Notes under the pieces: model-generated
Seen by the model: only the letters and a program-made list of their open reading frames with translations
Databases searched by the model: none
Told to the model about the DNA's origin: nothing
Position numbers and translations under genes: made by a program
Source of the DNA: CAVUBL01 sp963739795
GTDB lineage: Bacteria; Acidobacteriota; Thermoanaerobaculia; Multivoradales; DATKCC01
Assembly: GCA_963739795.1 (NCBI GenBank)
Contig: CAVUBL010000016.1
Span: 124,001-188,000 of the forward strand
Length of the DNA stretch: 64,000 nt
Direction of reading: 5' to 3'
In this document: positions 27,666 through 35,411 of the stretch, in pieces
Layout: each line of letters starts with the position of its first letter
Position numbering within the stretch: the first letter of the stretch is position 1

Positions 27666-30600
27666 CTACCCCTGCAGCCGCCAGGCGCCGGCGACCAGCA
27701 GGAGGGCCGCCAGGAGGGCCAGGGCGCGCGGGTCGAGGGTCGGGACCTCGACCACGGGCAGCGCCGAGACCGCGAGGGTCGCGGTCGCCGGGGCGCTCGG
27801 GCCGAGGGACGAGCTCAGCATCTCGGTGATGTTGACCAGGCCCCCCGCGGCCGTCCCGACGACGTCCACCTGGACCGTGCAGATCGCCCCGGCGGCCACC
27901 GACCCCCCGCTGTACGAGACCGTGCTCGAACCCGGGGCGGCGGTGATCGTTCCCCCCGTGCAGGTGCTCGAGGCCTGGGACGGGTCGGCGATCATCATCC
28001 CCGTCGGCAGGTTGTCGGTGAACCCGAGGCCGTCGGCCGCCGCCGAGCTCCCCGAGTTGTCGATGGTGAAGGTGAGGGTGGTCGTCTCGTCGACCTGAAT
28101 CGCCGTCGGGGCGAAGTCCTTGCCGAAGACGGGAAGCGGGACGACGTTCAGCGTCGAGGCCGCGGTGCCGCTCGCGCCGAGGGACGAGGTGAGCGCTCCG
28201 CTGGTGTTGACCAGGTTGCCCAATGCGGTCGCCGTCACCTTCACCGCGACGGTGCACATCGCGCCGGCGCCCACCGTGCCGCCGGTGTACGAGACCGTCC
28301 CCGAGCCCGGCGTGGCGGTGATCGTGCCGCCCGTGCAGGTGGTCGACTCGCCGGCCGGGTCCGCCACCTCCATCCCCGCCGGCAGGCCGTCGGTGAAGTC
28401 GAGCCCCGTGGCCGCCACCGAGCCCGCCGAGTTGTCGACCGTGAAGGTGAGGGTGACCGCCTCACCGACCCCGATCGCCATCGGGCTGAAGGACTTGCTG
28501 AAGCCTGGGGACGGCTCGAGGTCGAGGTTCGCCGTCGCCGGGGCCGCGGCCATGAGCCCGCCGAGGGTCAGGCTGCTCGTGGTGTTCGGGTAGCTCCCCG
28601 GTGATGCGCCGCCGGGCACCTGGACGGTCACGGAGAAGGTGCACGAGCCGCTCGGATCGAGGCTTCCGGAGGTGAAGGTGAGGAGGCTCGTACCGGAGAG
28701 CTGGGAGCCTGCGCCGCAGACGCCGCTCGCCGGCAGGCCGACCGCCACCAGGCCCGGAAGCACTGCGTTCAGGTCGTCGAGGAACGACAGGCCGGAGACC
28801 CCCGAGGTCGTGCTCAGGTTCTCGAGGGTGAAGGTCAGGGTCGTGGTGCCGCCGGGTCCGGTGGGCGCGTCGAAGCTCTTGCTGAACGCGACGCCCTGGA
28901 CAGACAGCGTGTCGGTGGCCGGAGGCGCGCTGGTCGCGACGCCTCCCACGGTGCCGGTCAGATCGCTCGTGACGTTGGTGGCCACGGTGCCCGCCGCCAC
29001 TCCCGTGGGTACCTGGAGGGTGACGTCGAAGGTGCACGAGCCGCCGGCGGGCAGGCTCCCGCCGGTCAGGGTGAGCACCGAGGTCCCGGAGAGCTGAGAG
29101 CCTGCGCCGCAGACGTCGTTCATCGGCGTGCTGCTGGCGATCAGGCCGCTGAGGGCCGCGTCCAGGTCGTCGGTGAAGGTGAGCCCGGTCGCCGCCTGGG
29201 AGGGATCGGCGTTCCCCAGGACGAACTCCAGGGTCACCGTCGAGCCGGCGACCACGGCGTCCTGGAGGAAGGTCTTGGTGATGGAGAGGGGCAGCTCGAC
29301 GGTCAGGCTGTCCGAGGCCGGCGCGACCGTGACCGGGTTGCCGTCGACGTCGGCGCTCACGGAGCTGGTCATGTTGGCGTACTCCCCGGGGCTCGCGGCG
29401 GCCGGCACGGTGAGGGACACGCTGAACGTGCACGAGGCGCCGGGCGCGAGGTTGCCGCCGGTGAAGACCAGGATCGATCCCGTGGCGGCGAGCTGGGAGC
29501 CCATTCCGCAGACGTCGTTCACGGGCAGCCCGGTGGGGGAGAGGCCGGAGAGCACGGTGCTCAGGTCGTCGGTGAAGGCGGCGTTGGTGACGCTCGCGGT
29601 CGGGCTCGCGTTGCTGAGCATGAACTGGAGGGTGACGGTGCCGCCCGGCACCACCGGGTCGTCGGTGAAGCTCTTGGTGAGCTCGAGACCGGCGACGACG
29701 AGGTTGTCCGTGGCGGCCCCGCCGGTGGTCGCGAGGCCGTCGACCGTGGCGGTCACGGCGCTCGTGGTGTTCGTGTACGAGCCGGGGAGGGCCGCCGCGG
29801 GCACCTGGACCGTGACGTTGAAGGTGCACGAGGAGGACGGGGCGAGGCTCCCGCCGGTGAAGGACAGGGTCGAGGTCCCCGAGATCTGGGAGCCTGCGCC
29901 GCAGACGTCGTTCGCCGGGAGGCCGATCGCCACCAGGCCGGAGAGCACCGCGTCGAGGTCGTCGGTGAAGGCGATGTCGGTGGCCCCGGCAGGTGCGTTC
30001 TCGTCGTAGGTCAGCGTGAACTGGAGGGTCGTCGTTCCGCCGGGGAGGGCCGGGCCTAGGAAGGCCTTGGTGAGCCTCGGAGGGGCGATCACCTCCAGGT
30101 CGTCGGAGGCCGACTTCCCGACGACCGTCTCGGCGTTCACCGTGCCCTCGATTGCGCTCGTGGTGTTGGTGGTGATTCCGGGGGGAGTGTCCGCCGGCAC
30201 GTGCACGGAGAGGTCGAACGTGCAGGTGTCGCCGGGCGCCAGGCTGGCTCCCGACACGAGGATGCCGATGTCGCCCAAGGGGAAGACGCCACCGGACAGC
30301 TTGTTGATGGTCGAGCCGCCGCCGCAGAAACCGCTCGGCGGCACGGTGACGTCCGCGAGAGTCACGCCGGACAAGGCGGGGCTCAGGTCGTCGTTGAACG
30401 TGATGCCGGTAATGGGCGAGGCGGGGTCGCTGTTGGTGATGGAGAACTCCAGGGTGACCGTTCCGTCGGCGATCACCGGATCATCGGTGAACGTCTTGGT
30501 GAGGATCGGAAACGGCTGGATGATGAGGTCGTCGGAGGCGGGGGGGAAGACGACGGGTGCCCCTCCCGCCGCGGCGGTGACCGAGCTGGTGGTGTTGGTG

Positions 30601-31751
30601 TAGGAACCGGCGGCGGCGCCGGCCGGGACCTGGAGCGTGACGTCGAAGGTGCAGCTCCCTCCGGCCGGGAGGTCCCCGCCGGAGAAGGTGAGCAGGCTGG
30701 TCCCCGTGAGGCTCGATCCCGCGCCGCAGACGTCGCTGGCCGGCAGTCCCGTCGCCACGAGGCCGGACAGGGTCGCGTCCAGGTCGTCGGTGAAGGAGAC
30801 GCCGGTCACGGCGTTCGCCCGGTCCAAGTTGACCATGGTGAACTCCAGGGTGACGGTGCCTCCCGGTGCCGCCGGGTCGTCGATGAAGGTCTTGTTCAGG
30901 AAGCTCACCGGTGCGTTCAGGACGGCCGCGGCCTTGCCGGCAGAGCCGCGGCTCGACGAGAGGTTACTCGTGACGTTGTCGAAGGTGCCGCCCACCGTGG
31001 GCACGACGTCGAGGGCCAGGGAGCACGACGAGTTGGCGAGGAGGAAGCCCGAGATCAGCCGCACCGAGCTCGTTCCGGGGCTCGCCGTCACCGTGCCGCC
31101 ACAGGTGTTCACGAGGTTGACCGGGCTGGCCACCGTCAGCCCGGGAGGCAAGTCGTCGGAGAACAGCAGACCGCTCACGAGGGAACCGATGGCCGAGTCG
31201 TCGATGGTGAAAGTGAGCCTGCTCACGTGGCCGACGGCGACGGTGGACGGCGAGAAGCTCTTGGAGAAGGCGGGCAGGCCGGCGTCCACCGTGAGGTCTG
31301 CGCTGGCGGTCCCGCTGTTGCCCTGGTCGGAGGTCAGGTCCCCCGAGACGTTGGTGTGCGTGCCCGCCATGCTGCTGGTCACGTTCACCGTCACCCGGCA
31401 CTCCGAGCCGACACCGACCGAGCCGCCGGAGAAGTCGATCGTCGTGCCACCGTCGGGTGCGCTCACGATGCCGCCGCAGGTGGAGGTGGGCCCGGCGGGC
31501 GTGGCGAGGGTCACTCCCGAGGGTAGCGTGTCGCTGAACGCCAGGTCCGCGGCAGGTGTCGGAAAGTCCTCCCCGGTCGTGCTGATGGTGAAGGTCAGCG
31601 TGCTCACGCTGCCCGGGCCGATCGTCGCCGGGTCGAAGGCCTTGGAGAAGAACGGCGCCTCGGCGTGGGCGGCGGCGGTCGAGGCGAGGAGCAGGGCTGC
31701 GAGAGCCACGAGGAACGCGGGAGCTCGGCGGGTCGAGCGGCTGTCGATCAT
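27666..31751 (-). CDS. Giant DUF11-like repeat surface protein with IPTL-type sorting tail
   Basis: A 1361-aa exported protein. Start 31751 was chosen because it places a signal peptide at the N-terminus (RRAPAFLVALAALLLASTAAA); an in-frame start 32 codons upstream lacks one. The body is ten tandem beta-sandwich repeats of about 120-140 residues. Repeats 1-2 and 9-10 share F-S-K-F-P-x-x-I starts and a T-C-x-G-G segment, while repeats 3-8 carry DVCGAGSQLSGTS-like segments and FTDDLDAVLSGL. They resemble DUF11/cell-surface adhesin domains. The C-terminus is VEVPTLDPRALALLAALLLV then AGAWRLQG: a PTL motif, a transmembrane helix and a basic end, as in IPTL-CTERM proteins processed by exosortase-like systems. 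Probably a fibrous adhesin or matrix protein. Confidence 0.75.
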   Translation of the reverse strand: MIDSRSTRRAPAFLVALAALLLASTAAAHAEAPFFSKAFDPATIGPGSVSTLTFTISTTGEDFPTPAADLAFSDTLPSGVTLATPAGPTSTCGGIVSAPDGGTTIDFSGGSVGVGSECRVTVNVTSSMAGTHTNVSGDLTSDQGNSGTASADLTVDAGLPAFSKSFSPSTVAVGHVSRLTFTIDDSAIGSLVSGLLFSDDLPPGLTVASPVNLVNTCGGTVTASPGTSSVRLISGFLLANSSCSLALDVVPTVGGTFDNVTSNLSSSRGSAGKAAAVLNAPVSFLNKTFIDDPAAPGGTVTLEFTMVNLDRANAVTGVSFTDDLDATLSGLVATGLPASDVCGAGSSLTGTSLLTFSGGDLPAGGSCTFDVTLQVPAGAAAGSYTNTTSSVTAAAGGAPVVFPPASDDLIIQPFPILTKTFTDDPVIADGTVTLEFSITNSDPASPITGITFNDDLSPALSGVTLADVTVPPSGFCGGGSTINKLSGGVFPLGDIGILVSGASLAPGDTCTFDLSVHVPADTPPGITTNTTSAIEGTVNAETVVGKSASDDLEVIAPPRLTKAFLGPALPGGTTTLQFTLTYDENAPAGATDIAFTDDLDAVLSGLVAIGLPANDVCGAGSQISGTSTLSFTGGSLAPSSSCTFNVTVQVPAAALPGSYTNTTSAVTATVDGLATTGGAATDNLVVAGLELTKSFTDDPVVPGGTVTLQFMLSNASPTASVTNAAFTDDLSTVLSGLSPTGLPVNDVCGMGSQLAATGSILVFTGGNLAPGASCTFSVSLTVPAAASPGEYANMTSSVSADVDGNPVTVAPASDSLTVELPLSITKTFLQDAVVAGSTVTLEFVLGNADPSQAATGLTFTDDLDAALSGLIASSTPMNDVCGAGSQLSGTSVLTLTGGSLPAGGSCTFDVTLQVPTGVAAGTVATNVTSDLTGTVGGVATSAPPATDTLSVQGVAFSKSFDAPTGPGGTTTLTFTLENLSTTSGVSGLSFLDDLNAVLPGLVAVGLPASGVCGAGSQLSGTSLLTFTSGSLDPSGSCTFSVTVQVPGGASPGSYPNTTSSLTLGGLMAAAPATANLDLEPSPGFSKSFSPMAIGVGEAVTLTFTVDNSAGSVAATGLDFTDGLPAGMEVADPAGESTTCTGGTITATPGSGTVSYTGGTVGAGAMCTVAVKVTATALGNLVNTSGALTSSLGASGTAASTLNVVPLPVFGKDFAPTAIQVDETTTLTFTIDNSGSSAAADGLGFTDNLPTGMMIADPSQASSTCTGGTITAAPGSSTVSYSGGSVAAGAICTVQVDVVGTAAGGLVNITEMLSSSLGPSAPATATLAVSALPVVEVPTLDPRALALLAALLLVAGAWRLQG

Positions 31752-31911
31752 GGGCGGGCGCCTTCTCGGAGAGGGTTTGTGCGGAGAGTCAACGGGTAGA
31801 CCGACACCTCCCGACGAGGCACCGATCGTCGAGTGTGAAGCTACCACCGATCGCCCTTCGCCGGTGTCGCCGTTCCCCCGATGCGAGGCTAGGAATCTCT
31901 CCTACGAGAGG

Positions 31912-32658
31912 CTACGTGCCGCTCACCTCGTCGCGCTCCGGGGTGACCTCCTCGACCCGCGAGGGATCGATCCAGCGCGTCTGCATCCAACGCACCGCCA
32001 TCAGGTCGACGAGGCCCCGCCAGAGCCGGTTCCAGATGCCGTACTTCGTGGTGCCGAAGCGCCGCGGCCGGTGGCCGACCGGGACCTCGGTGATGCGGGC
32101 CCCGGCCAGCTTGAGGAGGGTGGGGAGGAAGCGGTGCATGCCGGTGAACATGGGCAGCTCGCGCAGGAACTCGACGCGGCAGGCCCGGAGCGTGCAGCCG
32201 ACGTCGGTGACCGATTCGCCGGTCAGCCGGTTGCGCACCCCGTTGGCGATGCGCGAGGAGAGGCGCCGCAGCCAGGTGTCCTGGCGCTTGACCCGCACCC
32301 CCGAGACCACGTCGTAGCCGGACAAGGCCTCGAGCACGCGGGGGATGTCGGCCGGGTCGTTCTGAAGGTCGGCGTCCAGGGTCACGATGACCGGCGCTCG
32401 CGCCGCCTGCCAGCCGGCCGCGAGTGCGGCCGATTGCCCCTGGTTCGGGCGCTGGCGGAGGACCCGGATCGCCCGGTCCTCACCGGCCAGGTGGGCGAGG
32501 ACCTCGGGCGTCGAGTCGGTCGAGCCGTCGTCGACGAAGAGGAGCTCGTACGGGATTCCGGCGGCCGTCAGGGCGTCCCGGATCTCCCGGGCGAGCACCG
32601 GCACGCTCTCGCCCTCGTTGTAGGCGGGGACGACGATGGAGACCTGGGGCTCGCTCAC
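31912..32658 (-). CDS. Family 2 glycosyltransferase (DPM1-like)
   Basis: A 248-aa GT-A-fold glycosyltransferase. Start GTG 32658 was chosen because the protein then opens at VSIVVPAYNEGESVPVLARE; longer open frames upstream are out of character. DDGSTDSTPEVLAHL and the metal-binding DADLQNDPADIP are clear. It lacks C-terminal membrane helices, as in the short dolichol-phosphate-mannose-synthase-like group that loads a sugar onto a polyprenyl phosphate. It lies upstream of the giant repeat protein on the same strand, 160 bases apart; a link to its glycosylation is possible but unproven. Confidence 0.85.
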   Translation of the reverse strand: MSEPQVSIVVPAYNEGESVPVLAREIRDALTAAGIPYELLFVDDGSTDSTPEVLAHLAGEDRAIRVLRQRPNQGQSAALAAGWQAARAPVIVTLDADLQNDPADIPRVLEALSGYDVVSGVRVKRQDTWLRRLSSRIANGVRNRLTGESVTDVGCTLRACRVEFLRELPMFTGMHRFLPTLLKLAGARITEVPVGHRPRRFGTTKYGIWNRLWRGLVDLMAVRWMQTRWIDPSRVEEVTPERDEVSGT

Positions 32659-32823
32659 GGAAGAATCCTCGTGCCGCAGCGGTTGGGCGGGATGCCCGGG
32701 TGGAGCTGGCGCCGGTGCGGCGGGACGTGCGATTATGCCCGATCTCGTGGACGAGAGTCGCCCGGCCGTCCACGGGCACCGCCGAGTAGAATTCGGAATC
32801 GAATCGACGGGGAGGATCCATCG

Positions 32824-33372
32824 ATGCGCCGCACCGTTCGTACGAGGCTCCGCGCCTTGGTCTTCCTGGCCGCCGGCTCGCTCGCGCTCCTGGCTCCGAG
32901 GGCTGCCGCGGCCCGGGCGGGCGGTCCCGTTCTCACGGAGGTGGCCGTCTGGGCCGGACGGTTCGACGTGCTGGAGAACGACTCGTCGACGGAAGTCGGC
33001 GCCGAGCTCCGCTACCGGCCGTTCTGGGAGGGCTCCTCGCCGATTCGTTGGCGGCTCGCACCGGCGTGGGGGACCATGGTCACCAGCGAGCGCTCGGCCT
33101 ACGTCTACGCCGGGTTCCGCCTGGAGCTGCCTCTCGGCCCCCGCTGGCGGTTGGTTCCCCAATCGGGGGCGGGCCTGTACCACCAGGGAGACGGCAAGGA
33201 CCTCGGCGGGCCGGTCGAGTTCCGGTCGGGGTTCGAGCTCGACCTGCGGCTCGGTGACGCCCACAACGTGGGCCTGATCTTCTATCACCTCTCGAACGCG
33301 GTTCTCTACGACCAAAACCCCGGCGCGGAGAGCCTGGCGCTCCAGTTGACGTGGCGCCTCGGCGGGCGCTGA
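32824..33372 (+). CDS. PagL-like lipid A 3-O-deacylase (acyloxyacyl hydrolase)
   Basis: A 182-aa outer-membrane enzyme preceded by GGGAGG. Signal peptide about 1-32; the rest is an eight-strand-type small barrel. The C-terminal YHLSNAVLYDQNPGAESL has the PagL catalytic arrangement His-x-Ser followed by Glu exactly 14 residues after the His. PagL removes the 3-O acyl chain of lipid A in the outer leaflet. Its presence supports an LPS-bearing envelope. Confidence 0.85.
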   Translation: MRRTVRTRLRALVFLAAGSLALLAPRAAAARAGGPVLTEVAVWAGRFDVLENDSSTEVGAELRYRPFWEGSSPIRWRLAPAWGTMVTSERSAYVYAGFRLELPLGPRWRLVPQSGAGLYHQGDGKDLGGPVEFRSGFELDLRLGDAHNVGLIFYHLSNAVLYDQNPGAESLALQLTWRLGGR

Positions 33373-33430
33373 GCGCGTCGTCTCTGTGTTACGCTGATTC
33401 GTCCCGGCTGGTACCGGAAGGAGACCCGCG

Positions 33431-33700
33431 ATGGCCGTCGATCCCGAGCTTCTCGAAATCCTCGTCTGCCCCAAGACCAAAGGCGAGCTGGAGCTCGTCG
33501 ACCTCCCCGAGGAGACGCGCCGGACGCTGGTGGAGAAGTTCCGCGAGCACTTCCGGGACGAGGAGCCGGCGGTGGAGCAGGGACTCTACTCGCCCGACTC
33601 CGGTCTTCTCTATCCAATCGTCTCCGACATCCCGATCATGCTCGTCGACGAGGCCCTTCCCGGCACCGTGATCGGTCGCAAGGGCCCGGCGGCGGACTGA
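33431..33700 (+). CDS. Trm112 family protein
   Basis: An 89-aa protein with AAGGAG before ATG 33431. It opens with VDPELLEILVCPKTKGELEL and has YPIVSDIPIMLVDEALP near the end, the conserved Trm112/YcaR core. Only one Cys (VCPKTKG) is kept of the zinc pair seen in some members. Trm112 proteins stabilise methyltransferases; here the next gene, ten bases on, is the TlyA-type rRNA methyltransferase. Confidence 0.85.
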   Translation: MAVDPELLEILVCPKTKGELELVDLPEETRRTLVEKFREHFRDEEPAVEQGLYSPDSGLLYPIVSDIPIMLVDEALPGTVIGRKGPAAD

Positions 33701-33709
33701 CCGCCTGCG

Positions 33710-34444
33710 GTGCGACTCGATCAACTCCTCGTCGAGCGCGGTCTCTTCGTCAGCCGTGAGCGTGCGCGCCGGGCGGTGATGGCAGGGACCGTGCAGGTGG
33801 AAGGGCGACGGGTCGACAAACCCGGGACAAGGGTCGAGGACGGTGCCCGGATCGAAGTCGTCGAGCGGGGCGAGCCGTACGTCTCCCGGGGTGGCCGTAA
33901 GCTCGAGGCGGCCCTCGGCGCCTTCGAGATCGATCCGCGTGGCCGCGTGTGCCTGGACGTCGGCGCGTCCACCGGGGGGTTCACTGACTGTCTTCTCGAG
34001 CGTGGCGCGGCCCGCGTCTACGCCGTCGACGTGGGCTACGGCCAGCTCGACTACCGGTTGCGCAACGACCCGCGGGTGGTGGTCATGGAGCGAGTCAACG
34101 TTCGCTATCTCGAGCCGGACGCCCTGCCCGAGCCGCTGGGCCTGGTGACGGTCGACGTCTCGTTCATCTCCCTCACCAAGGTGGTCCCGGCCCTCCTCCC
34201 GCACCTGGCGCGGCCCGGCGGGCTCCTGCTCACCCTGGTGAAGCCGCAGTTCGAAGCCGGCCGCGGTCAGGTCGGCAAGGGGGGCATCGTGCGCGATCCG
34301 GAGGTCCGGAGACGGGCGATCGAGACGACGGTCGAGTCCCTGGCGGCCCTGGGTCTCGAGGTGGTGGGCACGGTGGATTCGGAGGTGCCGGGGGCGGGAG
34401 GCAACCGCGAGGCGTTCGCCCTCTTCCGGTGGAGCCCGTCGTGA
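33710..34444 (+). CDS. tlyA: TlyA-family 16S/23S rRNA 2'-O-methyltransferase
   Basis: A 244-aa protein with GTG start. An S4 RNA-binding domain (about 1-60; RLDQLLVERGLFVSRERARR) is followed by an FtsJ-like Rossmann methyltransferase (about 60-244). Visible are CLDVGASTGGFTDCLLERGA for SAM binding, YAVDVGYGQLDYRLR, the catalytic-type VDVSFISLTKV and KPQFEAGRGQVGKGG. TlyA methylates ribose in rRNA. The stop overlaps the NAD kinase GTG start (GTGA). Confidence 0.92.
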   Translation: MRLDQLLVERGLFVSRERARRAVMAGTVQVEGRRVDKPGTRVEDGARIEVVERGEPYVSRGGRKLEAALGAFEIDPRGRVCLDVGASTGGFTDCLLERGAARVYAVDVGYGQLDYRLRNDPRVVVMERVNVRYLEPDALPEPLGLVTVDVSFISLTKVVPALLPHLARPGGLLLTLVKPQFEAGRGQVGKGGIVRDPEVRRRAIETTVESLAALGLEVVGTVDSEVPGAGGNREAFALFRWSPS

Positions 34445-35406
34445 GCGGCTTCGGCAAGATCGCAGTCGTCGCCAAGGCGACCAGCCGCGAGGCGGTCCAG
34501 ACGGCCCACGAGCTGGCCGGCTGGCTGGTGCGCCGGGGCCTCGAGGTCGCCCTCGACGGCGCCGCCCTGAGGGCCCGCGCCTCGGCGGCGGTGGAGACTT
34601 TCGACCCGGCCGCCACCTACGACCTGGTGGTGGTGCTGGGCGGCGACGGCACCATGCTCTCGGTGGCCCGGAGCCTCCAGCACGAGCTGCCGATCCTCGG
34701 GGTCAACCTGGGACACCTGGGCTTCCTGACGGAGATCGGCCGCGACGAGCTCTACCCGAACCTGGTCAAGGTGCTCGCGGGCGACTACCGGATCGAGAAG
34801 CGTGGGCTGTTCGACATCGAGCTGCGCCGCTCGAGCGGCGGCTCGACCTCCTACGAGGTGCTCAACGACGCGGTGATCGCCAAGAGCGCCCTGGCCCGGA
34901 TCATCGAGCTCGACGTGTTCGTCGACAGCCTGAGCGTGGCCCGCTACCGGGCCGACGGGCTGATCATCTCCACGCCCACGGGCTCGACTGCCTACAACCT
35001 GTCGGCCGGGGGGCCGATCATCTACCCGCTCCTCCCGGTCGCGGTGATCACGCCGATCTGCCCCCACACCCTCTCCCAGCGTCCGGTCGTGGTGCCGGAC
35101 GACGAGCAGATCGAGATCGTCCTCGAGACGCCCCGCGAGGAGGTCTACCTGACCCTGGACGGCCAGGAGGGCACCACCATGGGCTACCGCGACCGGATCT
35201 CGGTGGCTCGCTCGGCCCGCCACGTTCAGCTCGTCAAGACGACGGCGCGGACGTTCTACGACAGCTTGCGGGGCAAGCTGCGCTGGGGAGGGCTGTCGGG
35301 CGACCCGCGCTTCAGGTCGGCCGAGGACGACCGCGGACCGGGCAGCGAACCTGACCCCGAGCCCGACTCCGAGGGAGAGCCGGAGTCGGGCCCGGTCCCG
35401 GGGTAG
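34441..35406 (+). CDS. nadK: NAD kinase
   Basis: A 321-aa ATP-NAD kinase making NADP. GTG 34441 was chosen for its overlap with the tlyA stop; a GTG four codons upstream is also in frame. Family motifs: VVVLGGDGTMLSVARSL, LGVNLGHLGFLTEIG, the NDAVIAKS segment and ADGLIISTPTGSTAYNLSAG. The last 30 residues form an unusual acidic Pro/Glu/Ser tail (GSEPDPEPDSEGEPESGP) beyond the normal fold. The run tlyA-nadK is a common bacterial arrangement. Confidence 0.93.
   Translation: MSGFGKIAVVAKATSREAVQTAHELAGWLVRRGLEVALDGAALRARASAAVETFDPAATYDLVVVLGGDGTMLSVARSLQHELPILGVNLGHLGFLTEIGRDELYPNLVKVLAGDYRIEKRGLFDIELRRSSGGSTSYEVLNDAVIAKSALARIIELDVFVDSLSVARYRADGLIISTPTGSTAYNLSAGGPIIYPLLPVAVITPICPHTLSQRPVVVPDDEQIEIVLETPREEVYLTLDGQEGTTMGYRDRISVARSARHVQLVKTTARTFYDSLRGKLRWGGLSGDPRFRSAEDDRGPGSEPDPEPDSEGEPESGPVPG
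35361..35391 (+). repeat. Perfect hairpin at the 3' end of nadK
   Basis: GCCCGACTCC (35361-35370) and GGAGTCGGGC (35382-35391) form a 10-bp perfect stem with an 11-base loop, just before the stop codon. No T-run follows, so it may be a pause or stability element, or simply a by-product of the Glu/Pro/Ser repeat codons. Confidence 0.5.
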
Positions 35407-35411
35407 GCGGG

